NCBI GenBank assembly: GCA_019055375.1
Contig: JAHQIW010000671.1
Span: forward strand, 1-64,000
Length of the DNA: 64,000 nt
Source of the DNA: Parelaphostrongylus tenuis
Taxonomy: Eukaryota > Nematoda > Chromadorea > Rhabditida > Metastrongylidae
Reading direction: 5' to 3'
Part shown: one piece after another, positions 1-11,897 of the stretch
Position numbering within the stretch: the first letter of the stretch is position 1
How the letters are laid out: each line of letters opens with the position of its first letter
Program-made: the position numbers and the translations under genes
Notes under the pieces: model-generated
Databases searched by the model: none
Told to the model about the DNA's origin: nothing
What the model saw: the letters and a program-made list of their open reading frames with translations, nothing else

Positions 1-3000
1 TCAACTCCAACGCTTCACTTGTAATCTTCTTGACCGTCTGCTTGGCGGCCATTTACCTATATGATAATATAGTATTGTCCAGTTTCAGCCTATTCATATA
101 TATTCGTACCAAGAAATTAAAGTATTTACAATTAATACGAGTCCAGTACTCGGCTTTATTCTCTCCAGCGGTGCACAGAGCAAGGACGCAATCGCTGTGC
201 AGATGGGTGTACAGCGCTAAATTGAGGGTTACATTACCGGATCCCTAGAAGTAGCCGAGGACCATAGCTACAAAGGTGCAACCGAGATCATTCAAAATAT
301 GGTAGATTAACAAGACGAGTAAGGTCTTAGTCACGTATAAAAGAAAGTCGGTGCATCTTGCAAACTAGTGATGAGCGAAGCAATTAAGGAGTGACCTCCT
401 TCATGCAAGCTTGATGTTATTTTTTCGGAGAGAACAACGAAAAATGAATTCTCTTGTGCCGGCTTTTTCCGACAAACACACGTATCTAACTTCTCGAGGT
501 TAACCGAGGGGGGCACGTTTCAGAGGTTCCTAGAGAGTGGTGCGGTCGGGCCGACGATTGGTAATTTTTTAAGATTAGCAAGTACGTAGCAGTCGCCCTC
601 TCGCTTATTCGGACTCTCGCGTCCAACTGGGGCCAAATCGTTAGCCAAATCAGAGTGATGGTGACCCCATGTTCGAGGCGTTCCGAGTGGTGAGACTGGG
701 ATGAGCTTCTGCCGGAGGTGTCTCCGATAGCAACAATTATGCATGTCGGGGGACCCTGTGATCGTCATGCTCGCGTGAGAAAAAGTGCTGCTAAGGTTCT
801 CAATAGTCCTCGACAGGCCTTTACGGCCGAAACAACTAGTGTAATCAAAAAGGAGCTTTCGCGGTACAGCGGTGGCTGACGACATTAAAATACTTGTACA
901 TCGATTTAGGCCCGATCGTTGGGATGTTTGCACATGGGATGAGAACTTCTCTTGTGCCGGCGTGTCATGTTTGAAGACCGAACAAGGAGGCCAGTTTCCA
1001 GTGTGCCAAAATACAGGCGCGACAATACTTTAGCATTTAGAGATAGTATGAACGTTCATTCTACGAGCGCATATGCTCGGAATGCGGCAGCGCTGCAAGT
1101 AAGTGACAAGAGGTGGTGTGCATTCCTTGAAGTTTTGGATTTCCGGCATTGAGGTGGTCCAGTCGACGTTAAGCAACAGTTACCTGATTAATACGGCACG
1201 GTAACAAGTGTGGGGGCTGTTCTGAACAAGCGATACCGTTGTGATACAGCGTTAGCAAACGCATTGTAAGGAATCAGTACGTTATGCGATTTCAGAAGGA
1301 CTTTGGATATTAGTACGTCGGCGTTTAGGCAGTACTTTGTGCCACGCCTCCTGCTGTTTGTCCTGACCTCTTTGTGACCACACACCTTCCAGCTCCTCCC
1401 CCCCCGCGACCCTTTGTGCACACGCGAGCGCGGCGATATCGCGGACCAGGGCGGCGTGAACGACCTGGTCGGTTTCATATATGACAGATATCATTCGCAT
1501 ACAGGCGTAGGAGAGCAGGCAAATTACGCGAAGCATCAAGGTTTGTTCGTGTTGTGCTACAGATGTAAGAGTTAGACTATCCCCCGTCTAGACGAGCTTA
1601 CATGTATCTGGTAAAAGCTGGTCCAGTGTAGTTGCCGAAAGTACCCAACGAAATTCTGGAACCGTGATAATTCCAACAGCATCACAAGATTCCAGATTCG
1701 CTATTGTTAAAGGGGCAACGAAATGCTTGGGGAGTTTAAGTACACGGTGAATGTTGCGCTGTCGCCCCAGTGATCGCATTTCAACAGCCAGACTCACAGA
1801 GTCATGCCTGACGTCTCTCATAAAAAGGTGGGCTGGTGCAGATTTCAGCAGGCTTCCTGTTTCATATACGTGAGGAAACCTCGTATAGAGGATGGAACGT
1901 AAGCGCCTGCTAACGACTGTCCCGTGATCTAAGGCGTCAGTTATGCTTATGTGGTTCCATCAGGAGGAGAAGAAACTGGTGAAAGCCATAGGGAAATTCT
2001 AATTACGTAGCGTCCCGTATCTTTTATTAAACGCGAACTGGGTTTAGTCAGCTAACTCAGAAGTTTCTCGTCGCTGTTATTTCTTTCGGACTTTCAATTA
2101 GTTAAGGAATAGAGGCCAGGAATAGATCAAACGCAGCTGGATGCCAGCTTGTATGGTTATAACCGGAGGCCAAGATTCGTGTAGTACATGCGTTGTCATT
2201 GTGACTTCTAATTCATTCTCTTTTGTGTGTTGAGCCGACAACGGCGAATAGAAAAAACTATCACAGATTCGAACTGTTCGCAGAGCTCCAGCCAGTGGTC
2301 GAGAGTGGTGACAAACTGCATCAACACAGAGCTCTGGTGGAGTACTCTTGCACCTACTTGGCAATACAAGTAGGGTTCTTTGGAGCTACTCTTCCTCCGG
2401 CTTCCATGAACCTCAACAGCCAATATCTCTTTTTTGATGAAGTACTCCCGAGTAATTGGCGTGCACGGTTAAAAAAAGATTATGCTGTACTAGCCCAACC
2501 TAGTGCCTCAAGAAAGCGAGTCTTCTACGCAATAACTAATACAGACTGACTCTTTTTGTGAACACGTTTCGGACTGAATTCAACACTGAAAGCCTTCTTT
2601 GTGAACCCAGAATCCAATGCGGTGGTTTGCCGGGCAACTTTAGCAATCGTTTATACGCTCACCACAACCCCCAACCGTTTCCAGATCCATGACCAGACTT
2701 CACGACGTTATTATTTAGGACACATAGCAGTCCCCCCTCCCCCCATCCACCCGCCCCACACCTGCCCCAATTGCCAGTGACTCAACTCACCAAAATAATA
2801 GCGTAATCACAAAAGTCACGACGCAGAAACCGAGCATAACAACTGAGTAACAGCACAGCCCGCCACCTAATGTCCCGGACTATGCATCAAGGAATTTGGA
2901 TACTTCTACGTCGTTGTTCTTCCTTCCACCCTGTCCACTAAATAAAAGGCACAAGCAACATCATACTTAATTCTTTCCACAGTGAGGACGGCACAGTCAC

Positions 3001-4820
3001 TGACCGTTCAACGTCTACACAAAATGCAACGGTCTTGTCTATAACGTGTGCGCTTAGCTAATTACGTATATACCGAGCAGACCACGTGCACTCACTCCCG
3101 CACAACACGATCTTGAGGCTGTCCACCATCAATACCACACAACTCCTGCCACATATTTATTAACCTTCTTGGCCCTTACTTTTTTCTCATAAGGTGATTC
3201 TTATTGATTGGGATCTCGGCCAACTTACCGCGGTGTGTGATTTCACTGACAACCTGCCTGTCGCGAGTTACGTTTAGCACCAGCCCAAGGCCACACCCTA
3301 GTATCGTCTTATGTCTCAGCACTTATAAAACAGTAATTCGATAATGTGTTGTGGACAACAACTAGCGGACAATAAACACACCGCACAGCCGTGTTTTTAT
3401 ACTCGAAAAGAGACCGTTAAGAGAGAACGCGGGGAGAAAATTACACCTTGGAAGGGATTTATCTCTCCAAGACTCATGTCAAATGTTCCTACATATCCTT
3501 AATAGCCTAAACCTTATTGCGAAGACCAAGTTATATGCTAGCGTCTGTGATTTATGCGGGTATTTGTGTAGGTCATAAGCACACAGTTAAGGCACATCCC
3601 CATAGCTCATAGAAATCCCAATCTAGCAAACCGATAACAAAAACTCCCCACGTATTCATGCGATCGGTGTTGTTGGGCCTTTCTATACGATACAGTCGAT
3701 CGCTCTCAGATGTTTCGCTCCCGCCATGGGATAGCCGGGCGATCAATTTCGTGGATTTTGGTTCTTGTTAGGGTTCGATGTATTTCCCAGTGAGTGTCCG
3801 ATCTTAGAACAAACCCTTTCGAATTCTGTTATTTCTTCCCTGTTTGCTCTATTTCTCGCTTACCCTTCTCGACTCGCTCACAAAACTAATTGTGTCTCTT
3901 TCTCTTCGATTCCCTAGATTACCCATTTCAACGCACCCTGTACCCTAAACTAGTGCATTCTCTTTTCCTCCGTGCCATCGTTTAGTCCGATCCTCAACCA
4001 TACTGTATCTATCTTCACAATGTTCAAAGCACTTACATATAGATTAACATCATCCTCCTCGATTCTAACCCTCCCGAGGCATTTCATCCACCGTATATTC
4101 CAATGATCCTAACTTTACATCATGTTCATTTTGAGCCAAGTGATCTCGGTTTGTTCTCGCGTCGCACGTATTATCTTTCAAACCTCTATGAGTCGAGTAC
4201 AAAACGTCCCCAACCTTCGTGTTTTATCACCACTCCCTTGGGGACGACACGTATTTTTCTCAAGCATATCATTTGGCGAGAGATTGCCCACAAGCAATCC
4301 TCGAATGATCTATTTGGGTTCTGTCGGGTTTCGCTCACCCAGAAATAATAAAATTTAATGCTTGGATGAGATGCGTGTGATATTATGAAGATACTAGCCT
4401 ATAATCCTATTCCTGCCCCCCGAGAGGCAGCACTCCCTCTGTCGTCTATGTCATCCAATCGCTGTTCTGCCACACCATTCCTACTGCAATGTTGGTTCGT
4501 CGTCGTATTCGTGCGTGACCGACTTCTGTCCTGGATCCCCCGCACTGTAGACGCCTCCCGACTACTATGGAGAACAACAAAAGTAATATCCCTGTCTGTT
4601 CAGCGTATAGATCTTGTTTTAGCTACCGTATTGTATTATGTTCAACCCGATTCTGTGAGCGAATAGACTGTTGGAGATCAGTATGCCTATGATAAGTCTG
4701 AATATGGTTATTCCCAAAGTGGTCACAACAATTTTAAAATTGCGGGATACGTGCGAATGATAATCACTGTACCAGGTCTGGCCCAACACAGAATTCTACT
4801 CTAGTCGAACACTTTCAGTT
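1..4820. other. Compositionally distinct stretch, no gene recognised
   Basis: No convincing exon, RNA or transposon was found. GC is visibly higher than in the rest of the window. Around 2,560-3,650 the plus strand is C/A-rich, with a C-run block near 2,730-2,760, and 3,780-4,670 is T/C-rich. None of the SINE, RTE, mariner or hammerhead repeats that fill the remaining window occur here. Open frames up to 137 codons exist but overlap on both strands and show no known motif. It may be a diverged intergenic region, a foreign or chimeric contig end, or low-quality assembly; the sequence alone does not decide. Confidence 0.5.
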
Positions 4821-4829
4821 CAAAGTTTT

Positions 4830-5260
4830 AAATGATTTTGGGACGAGGAAACTTGGTAAGGGCCAGGGGTGGGGGCGGGGAAATGGGGTTGAGAGATTTA
4901 GGCACCTTGCAAGCCAGTACAAAAGTTTGTCGGCAAAACCGGGGGTTGGGGACCATCAAAAGGAAAACCCAAGAAGAAATGAAAAACACGACTGTAATTG
5001 CGGGAAAAGCCAGGGGGGACAAGGGGGTAGGATGCAGAAGTTTGGTGTGAAATAACCCCTAACAACGAAAATAGTATACAAGAACTTAAAGGCGGGAATG
5101 AAATGTGGAGCTAAAAAAAAAAAGCCGGGGGGCCCCGGGCAGGGGGTGGTAAGCCGAGTTTGAGGCCACAGATTTTTGAAAACCCCATTTGCAACGGTGG
5201 GGGGTGTTGGGGACAACACACAAACCGAAAAGGGAGGAAACAGAGGGGGGGGGACAGCAA
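4830..5260. repeat. Purine-rich, G-run-rich low-complexity block
   Basis: The plus strand holds many runs of four to eight G and one long A-run, with a palindromic GC core near 5,118-5,142. Runs of this kind are typical of homopolymer expansion in a poor consensus, but a natural G-rich tract cannot be excluded. No coding signal. Confidence 0.6.
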
Positions 5261-5522
5261 GAACTATCATACTTCAATAAGCTTGGACACTGAAACAACA
5301 CTATTCAAAGTACATGTCATCAGTCTGAACATGCTTTTGCCATTTCTAAAGCAGCAAATCAATACCGCTTTGTGCACACAGTTTCCCATTTGTCCATACT
5401 TGCAGCATCACGACCACTCAATGAAAGCTTTATCGCAATTTGCTGCCTTACAAGTACGAATTGGGACGCGGTGCACAAACCGCCTTCGAGAACAGCAACT
5501 GTGCTAGGCTCAAGGAATTGTG

Positions 5523-5891
5523 TTCAGGCGAACAGCATTTCTGTTCTTTGCCGAGTTTCGCGCCGGCAACATCAACTTGAAGAACCAGCTGCATTTCGGA
5601 CGTCCACGCGAAGTTGATCGAGAAATTGACAGAGAAGAAGTTGACCGAACAATGCTAGGAGTGCTGGATCATCTCCGTACAGACTTCACATCTCGCAGCC
5701 TGACTATCGACTATCACCTTCCGGTTGCTGAAGCACTCTTGAGCAAGAAGTTACCGAAATATCAATCTTTTGTGGCCAGGATTGACAACCTTCTTGGAAT
5801 CCAGGATGACGAGTTGTGTGAGCGTGGTGTTGAATTCTCGCCTGAGAAAGATCAGAAATGTGTTCAGGCAGACGGCGCATATTTTGAATAG
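5523..5891 (+). pseudogene. Internally deleted mariner-family transposase relic, frame open to its stop
   Basis: The frame contains the helix-turn-helix end of a mariner (SETMAR-like) transposase, 'FFAEFRAGNINLKNQ', followed by a 'GRPREVD' linker, then jumps to the C-terminal part: a 'SRSLTIDYHL' stretch corresponding to the SPDLAPSDYHLF block of the family, and an end 'KCVQADGAYFE' before the stop, where mariners have QKCIDSNGDYFE-like ends. Most of the DD34D catalytic core is missing, so this cannot be an active transposase. The frame stays open across the deletion for over 120 codons. No splice sites or promoter were recognised. The extreme N-terminus is lost: a TAG at 5,505 closes the frame upstream. 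Confidence 0.75.
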
Positions 5892-5899
5892 TGTTGTTA

Positions 5900-6765
5900 A
5901 GCAATTTTGATTACTTCTAGCGAATGAATTTGGTGATTACTGCTTTAGTGCCAAAAACTGTGCGTCCTTTCAGAATCGACTGATGAAAAACGTTATTTTA
6001 TAGAAAAAACAAGATGAATTCTTCAAATTAATCGAGTTCTGTGACCAGGAGGCAGGCGTTTGCCTGTCACGAATCCCCTACAATTGCAATGTACGAGACA
6101 AACACTCATCAATAGAGAAAAACACTCAAGGACAAACGAATGAATACACGAATAGACACAGATACAATAGCGACGAATAGCGGAAGAATACAAAAATTAT
6201 TAACTTCTAAAGTAAGTCAACTGCTTCAATCGCAGTAACTGCCAAGGATACAAGATGATAAGCAAGGGGCTGAGGCTGGTTCAATCCATTTCCACTAACA
6301 CGCTTTCAGAATCAATCAACGAATGTCTTAGGAAACGCTTTAGCTCGGTCACCTCCAAGATTACAAGAAGGATCTCGTTGAGCATTCAGCGATAGTTCTA
6401 AGGAAGATGAAGTCCTCGAGCACATGCCGAAGCAACATATTCGGAGACTTTTCTGGAGGACGAATTCGGCGGAAACGAATTTAATGCAAGAAACGCTCGG
6501 ATGTGTGGTGATGGGTGTGTGATATGAAATGAAATAAAATGATAATGTGAAACGCTTGTGGCTCAACAATGCTGATCAATACTGCACTGTTTTGGTGGAG
6601 CTTTGCTTTACTCTTTGGTAAGCATACCTATGAAATTTCCTCTAAAACTCAAGCTACAACCTATAATCCCGATCACTGTCAGAGTCTCTTACAAGTACAC
6701 CTAATCGCATCAGTATGAACTAAATTACCTTCCACAAAAAATCCTCGTCATTGCAAAATGCTACG
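5900..6765. other. No gene seen
   Basis: AT-rich sequence between the mariner relic and the next tandem repeat. I see no exon, RNA or repeat that I can support. Confidence 0.5.
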
Positions 6766-6769
6766 AGTA

Positions 6770-7145
6770 AGGCCAACCATCCATCAGATCTTTCAACAAT
6801 GTTTAGCAGAGAACTTCATCAAACTATGGCTGCCTGACCCGAATCCGTAGTCAAAACTCCTTGGAGTAAATAATTAACCTAATGTCTTATCTTCCTCGAA
6901 AAACACTGGAAGGCCAACCATCCATTGGAACCTTTTAACTAGCACAGAACACCACCAAACCATAGTACAAATGACTCACTCCGGAAGCAGAAACCGTCTA
7001 AACCTCAGAACAAGACAAATCCATAGAAACTTTTAACTTCTCATGAATAGCAGAGAACACCAACAAACCATGGCTGGTTGCCTAGCCGCCTAGCTAGTTC
7101 CGTCGTCAAAGTCTACTAGTATAAATAACTCAACCTACCACCGGC
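6770..7145. repeat. Short decayed tandem repeat, about three units of 105-140 bp
   Basis: The phrases 'ccaaccatccat', 'cagagaac' and 'aaaccatgg' recur in order from about 6,772, 6,913 and 7,017, each followed by a related block ending in 'aaataa(t/c)t'. Divergence between units is high. Function unknown. Confidence 0.55.
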
Positions 7146-7739
7146 TCAATTATCGTCCGGACGTCAAAACACGAAGAAGTATGGCATTCACTCTGAATGA
7201 TGATGCTGACGACGACGACGATGATGATGACTTTTCGAAGCACTAAAGCTATTGATTTTGCACCTGCTCGTTGCCGTATAATAATGCGACCGACGAGAGA
7301 CACCGGCACGAAGCAAATGGAATGAAAAGCCTAATGAAAAGCTCATAGCTTTTCGCGAGTTCAAAACTTTTTCAGACCGGGAAAAAACAATCAATGCGTT
7401 GGAAAAAAATGTCGATGTTCCGATCGTGATTGATGCTTGACACACCACCCATTCTATTCAACAAAGTGAACCCTAGCTTTCATCGTTGGACGACACGACA
7501 GACAGATATCAGCAATAAGTAGCGATTCAAAAGACTCCCTTCCGATAAGGAGGCATTACTTTGAACTACTAAAAAACCACTAAAAGATCTTTTTCACAGT
7601 GCGATTATCGGCCATATGAAATATGGAAAGCGCAGGAAAGAACTTTATTCAGAAGGGCCTACCTCCTCCGCGGTGGGAAATGAAACGAGGGTTCAACTTC
7701 CGCACGGATAAACTAATACGATATAAATATACTACATAG

Positions 7740-7903
7740 TCCGATTTCTTCATGAAAGCGATAGAAGAAAGATATGATGTTCAGCGAATCCCTAGAGCGA
7801 AGAGGACCCGCTGGGCTACTCTTGCACGCGATAGGGAAAAATGGAAGAGTTGCTGGTACCCGCTAGAGTCGCTCGACGATCAACGGGACGACAGGTGATA
7901 CCG
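7740..7903 (+). pseudogene. 3' end of an RTE-type non-LTR retrotransposon (reverse transcriptase C-terminus)
   Basis: The frame from about 7,750 reads 'SDFFMKAIEERYDVQRIPRA', then 'RTRWATLARDREKWKSCWYP' and ends with LESLDDQRDDR and a stop at 7,901-7,903. This matches the conserved tail of nematode RTE-like polymerases (TRWSDFF...HWATLARDRDKW..YWRPLDQIDDQR). A (CAA)n-like tract follows the stop at about 7,911-7,925, like the simple-repeat tails of RTE elements. Only this 5'-truncated tail is present. It is the best preserved of three short tails in the window. Confidence 0.85.
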
Positions 7904-8233
7904 TATGCCAACAACAACAACAACAATGTTCGCTGTAGGATGATCCACCAAGATGTGTTCGATGAGGGAAAACAACTTCTGCACTGCGCATCGCCAGTCG
8001 GGCCGGCCGGCCGGGCTGCACCCGGAGTTTTTAAGCACACAAAAACACCAGTCGACAGCAATTTGAAAGAGATTGAGAGCAGCATCTCTCGGCATTTGTT
8101 CGACGGCGATTTGACGATTTGATGTGCCAACAACTTTCGTAAACAAACAAAGCACTCTTTCAGCAGAACGACGATGTCTGCTAATGACATAGTCTGTAAG
8201 AATGTTTGGAGCCTTCTGGAAATCGGTACGCCA

Positions 8234-8280
8234 GTGGTATCCGTACGTTCCGGCAGTACCGCCAGCTTCACCAGAGGCCC
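8234..8280 (-). ncRNA. Decayed hammerhead-like motif (family 2)
   Basis: On the minus strand the core reads CTGGTGA, then AGCTGGCGGTACTGCC, then GGAACGTACGGA. It is the counterpart of the motif at 8,558-8,604 but has core changes (CTGGTGA for CTGATGA, GGAA for GAAA) and no complementary stem I. Likely inactive. Confidence 0.35.
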
Positions 8281-8557
8281 ACGCCCCTACACTGAACCTT
8301 ACTCTATAGCATGGATGAGGAGACATTACGCTGATAGCACGTGATAACGTTATCACCATTTTTTCAGTCGATGGATTACGGCTGGTAGTGAATACATAGA
8401 GATCCTTCCTATCGGCTGTTTTCAAACCTAGCTAAGAACATTCAATAAGGTCTGTGAGAATCCCTCGACTGAGAAAATGGTGGTAACACAATTTCACGTG
8501 CTATCACTATAACGTCTTCTCATCTCTGATAGAAAATTAGGGTTCAATAAGGTACAT

Positions 8558-8604
8558 GTGGCACTGATGAAGCGGGCGACACCACCAAAACGTACGTGTG
8601 CCAC
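8558..8604 (+). ncRNA. Hammerhead ribozyme motif, family 2
   Basis: Stem I strands GTGGCA (8,558-8,563) and TGCCAC (8,599-8,604) are fully complementary and enclose CTGATGA (8,564-8,570). The second core block is AAAA where GAAA is required, and the base at the cleavage position is G rather than A, C or U. Stem III is the palindrome ACGTACGT. The fold is recognisable but two lesions make this copy probably inactive. The copy at 14,667-14,713 has GTGGCT with AGCCAC, a compensating change in stem I. Confidence 0.55.
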
Positions 8605-9146
8605 TGACAATATCAACCTCGAAAAGGGTTTAAAGATTCTCAGAGAGTAATATGGCAACAAATCTGATTAGAAAACACTCTGCGACGATTTGAAGCGATT
8701 GAAAGAAGGCAAATCTTGATATTTGTTCGACGACAATTTGATGCTATGTGCCAACAGCTTTCGACGACAAAACAAATTAATCTTTCCAGTAGGGCGACGA
8801 TGATGTGTATACCACACATATGATAATAAACCTGCTGAGAAAACACCACTCGAAGGGATTTGAAGCGATTAGGAGCAAAACATCTCACGGCATTTCTTGG
8901 AGGACGATCTGACGATTTGATGTGCCAACAACTTTCGACGACAAACAAAACTATTCTTCTGGTAGAACGATGACGCCGACGTGTCTGCCGATATCAAAAG
9001 AAATCTATGAACAAACTTTCTCTTGACCTTGACATTATTATTGATTAAAAGCTTCCTTTAAAATTTAACTGATACTCGAGATTGACATATAAGATTTCTT
9101 CGACTCTCCACGACTTGAACTGGACAGTCGACTCGAATTATCGGCT

Positions 9147-9180
9147 CTGAAGAAGACAAAGACGTTGAGACGTTATCATG
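9147..9180 (+). other. Degenerate CTGAAGA...GA(A/G)ACG motif, hammerhead-like
   Basis: CTGAAGA, then AGAC-AAA-GACGTT, then GAGACG. The same phrase occurs at 15,793-15,820 (better preserved) and 61,617-61,640. CTGAAGA fits the CUGANGA hammerhead consensus, and similar phrases are known to me from termini of Penelope-like elements, but stem III and the cleavage site are not convincing here. Confidence 0.4.
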
Positions 9181-9924
9181 AAGGTGATAACAAATCTGCT
9201 GCTAACTCCCGATCAAAAACGGCTGGCGATGATAGCACTCATATTTCTTCAATCGTTTTGTACTTAACCTTCGAAGAACAGATGATGCTATAGCACCACA
9301 AGTGGATACATAAGCTGGGAAAAAGAGAGCTAAAGCGCTCAGATGCTGCTGCTTCATCCGAACGGCTTCAAAATCTTCCAAACTGAAAAGAGGACGAGGA
9401 CGAGGACGAAGAGCTTGAGAAACACTGTGAAATCTTTTTCTAAACTCCATTCGAGAGAAGTTCGATGGAATGAAGAAAAAGACGAACTGCGCAAGTTTTT
9501 TTTCGTGGTCATAAAAAAGATGAATCGATAGAAAAAGGTCAATTTCATTCGAAAAAGCAGTTGAAGTCTGAAGAGAACAAACATATTTCACAACTCTATA
9601 TGTCTTTCAGGTTTTTGTCTTTGACACTGATGTCACAGTTGAACCACTAACATATATAGAAAAGACGCAAAAACAGTGTCACATCTTAGTCAAAGAATAA
9701 AGGCTGGAATATAAAGGAACGAAAAAATTCTTAAAAAAAAAGATTAGAGAATTCGAAAAAAAAATAGGAACGAGGAAAAAAGGTACTTATGTGTTAGACG
9801 GCAATGACTGAAAATTATATGTCATTCGCTGTACAAAGAATTTTTCATAGGAGTGTTAGTGATCATTGGAAAATCACAACTCTCCACTAGCGCCCAGCAA
9901 CATAATTACAACTATACTGATTCA

Positions 9925-10147
9925 ATACAACTGGATTCCTCGGGACATCAAGCGCATCTAAAGGAAGACCACTGACCCGCTGGTCCGATTTCTTCACGAA
10001 AGCGATAGAAGAAAGATATGATGCTCAGCGAATCCCTAGAGCGACGAGGACCCACTGGGCTACTCTCGCACGCGATAGGGAAAAATGTAAGAGTTGCTGT
10101 TATCCCGCTCGAGTCACTCGACGATCAACGGGACGACAGGTGATACT
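9925..10147 (+). pseudogene. RTE-type retrotransposon reverse transcriptase tail
   Basis: One frame reads NWIPRDIKRI, is broken near 9,960, and resumes as GRPLTRWSDFFTKAIEERYD followed by RIPRATRTHWATLARDREK. This is the conserved end of nematode RTE polymerases. A Trp of the WKxxW block is replaced (CKSCCYP), and the terminal stop seen in the 7,740 copy is lost. It is followed 17 bp later by a tRNA-derived SINE. Confidence 0.85.
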
Positions 10148-10164
10148 GATTCAATAGAATTCTT

Positions 10165-10309
10165 CTAACCGCTTTTAACGGTGGTATGATGTCATAAATA
10201 TACCCAGTGATGTAGAGTGATGTACAGAACTTTCGCATCAGGCAGGATTCAAACCTGCATCACACTCTATCCGAGAGCGCATGCTCTAACCCGTTGCACT
10301 ACTGACGCC
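10165..10309 (-). mobile_element. tRNA-derived SINE, family A
   Basis: Read on the minus strand the element has a tRNA-like head of about 75 bp (10,235-10,309): 5' GCGTCAG acceptor strand, a box A-like TAGTGCAACGGGTTAGAGC, a box B-like GGTTTGAATCC, and a 3' strand CCTGATGC. A body of about 65 bp follows, 'cactctacatcactgggtat' and 'catcataccaccg', ending in a small hairpin (ACCGTTAAAAGCGGT). Head plus tail recur in six more full or partial copies, so this is a dispersed family and not a tRNA gene. The anticodon-arm sequence resembles arginine tRNA, which is a weak inference. Confidence 0.8.
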
Positions 10310-10797
10310 CGTATTGTCCAGCACTCTTTCTACGCCATACTGATTTAAATAATATCTATTTAAGGCAATTAGTAGCAAGTCAAAGAAAAAACGATAAGGA
10401 AGAGAAAAGCCATTTTCTTTTGAATATGAGAAAAGAAACGGAAATGAAGCTGACGGCCACGTAAAATAGATTTCACTCAGGATAGGAAATCAACTCTAAT
10501 GCAACTGGACAGGGCATTTCTAGGAAAAAAATGGCCATTTCGTTCCAAAAATGAGGACACAAAAGATAAAAGAAGGCAAGGGCTATTCGAAATGAATTGC
10601 ATTTCAGTGACAGAAAGTCACCTCCTTGAAATTCTAAAAAAAAGCTGTATAAAAAACCATGGAAACGTTGGAAAAAAATTCTTTTTTCGAAAACGAGAGA
10701 GAAAAAGGAAGTAAACCGTGGAAAAAGGTTATCTTTCTCAATGAAAAAAAAGAACCTAAAAGAGGCTAAAGATCACATAGAATTGATTCTAGAAATA

Positions 10798-10911
10798 CCC
10801 CAATGATGCTTGAGTGATATGCAAAAACTTCGACGCGTCAGGCGGGACTCGAACCCGCATCAGTTCACGATGACGGGGAGCGTGCTCTAGACCCGTTGCG
10901 CTATCGTCGCC
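10798..10911 (-). mobile_element. tRNA-derived SINE, family A, short copy
   Basis: The minus strand 10,911-10,835 gives a tRNA-like head with box B GGTTCGAGTCC and a good T-arm (GCGGG with CCCGC), followed by a shortened family A body up to about 10,798. The 5' acceptor strand GGCGACG does not pair with the 3' CTGACGC, so it is not a functional tRNA. Confidence 0.75.
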
Positions 10912-11678
10912 TATTTTGCCACCACTCTACGCTATAACACCCCGATTTTCGAAATAATACTTTGCATTGCCATCGTTTTTTTTCGAAGTAACCTCTGTTT
11001 ATTCGCCATAAGGTAGGCTTATTAACACTAAGTAACATCAATTCTAGATGGCTTTTGGCCTTCTTTTCGATTTTTTCTTTGATTAAAGATAAAGGGACAG
11101 CCTTCTTTTTCAGAACTTCCTCCTTCTCCTTTTTACTTCTTGCCGAAGGAGTCCTGTCAAACGAAAAAAAGCCGAGTGGAGGTCAAAGGTCATTTAGGAG
11201 ATGATTCCACTCATGATAGTAAACAACCACTTTACAGTGAGTAGGCAAGGGTTGCTTGGAGAAACCGATGAAAACGTCAGCAGAAAAAAAAAAGAGGGTC
11301 GTCGTCTTCTGCAAAACGAGAGAAGAAGAAAAACATCCTAAGAGGAGGTAACGGCCATTCAAAACCAATTCCATTCAATGATAGCAAGTTAATCCTATTC
11401 TAAGCGGACAACGGCTCCTAAAAAAACGATAAAATCGCAAGAAATGGAAATCAGAAAATGAGAAAAAAAGTGGGGAAAAAAACGGGGGAAGAAAACGAGA
11501 GAAAGAGGAAATAGTCGTGAATTTTTCAGAGAAAAAAAGGAAAAAAGCCAAGCACTTTCGAGATTGAATTCCATCCAATTTTAGCAAGTTAATCCAATTG
11601 CGGCAGGACGAGGGTTGTGTAGAAAAAAGACGAAGAAATGGTAAAAAATGAAAATGAGAAAAAAGTGGTGGCCGAACC

Positions 11679-11829
11679 GACGTCAGTAGCGCAACGGGTT
11701 AGAGCACGCGGCTTCCGGATAGATGTGAGATGCGGGTTCGAGTCCGGTCTTACGCATAAGCTTTGCAGATCACCACTCTACATCAGTGAACATATCTATA
11801 ACATCATACCACCGCTAAAAGCGATCAGA
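11679..11829 (+). mobile_element. tRNA-derived SINE, family A, full length
   Basis: Plus-strand copy: head from about 11,679 with 'agtagcgcaacgggttagag' (box A) and GGTTCGAGTCC (box B), body 'caccactctacatcagtgaa' and 'aacatcataccaccgc', terminal hairpin ACCGCTAAAAGCGAT, then an A-rich tail. This is the most complete copy in the window and defines the element at about 150 bp. Confidence 0.8.
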
Positions 11830-11897
11830 TAAAAAAACTTCTATTTGAAAAAATCAGAAAAAAGACAAAAAAGTGAACAATCGGAAGTCATTTATTT

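Larger units (their letters stand above)
8198..8645. mobile_element. Foldback element, hammerhead family 2, copy 1
   Basis: The left arm starts 'gaatgtttggagcc' and the right arm ends 'gggtttaaagattc'. Internal blocks are repeated in inverted order, for example 'cacgtgataacg' with 'cacgtgctatcact', and 'cattttttcagtcga' with 'tcgactgagaaaatgg'. A second copy with the same plan lies at 14,632-15,019. A hammerhead-like motif sits near each end, minus strand on the left and plus strand on the right. No open frame. It is probably non-autonomous and I infer a link to Penelope-like retroelements only from the ribozyme. Confidence 0.75.
8042..8985. repeat. Tandem repeat of about 165 bp, three units, interrupted by a hammerhead foldback element
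   Basis: Units begin near 8,042, 8,655 and 8,816. Each carries 'cgatttga', 'gatgtgccaaca' (or a close variant), 'ctttcg', 'acaaacaaa' and 'agaacgacgatg'-like blocks in the same order. The first is separated from the second by the foldback element at 8,198-8,645. The minus-strand open frames here are by-products of the repeat. Confidence 0.75.

Noticed and set aside
520..933. 137-codon minus-strand open frame, longest in the first 5 kb
   Set aside because: No motif, no splice context, overlapped by other frames; expected by chance in higher-GC sequence.
9608..9699. Open frame after 'ctttcag' reading VFVFDTDVTVEPLTYIEK
   Set aside because: Short, in purine-rich repeat-laden sequence, no partner exon; not enough to call.
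10835..10911. tRNA-like sequence with good box A, box B and T-arm
   Set aside because: Acceptor strands do not pair and the sequence is the head of a dispersed SINE with a recognisable tail; not a tRNA gene.
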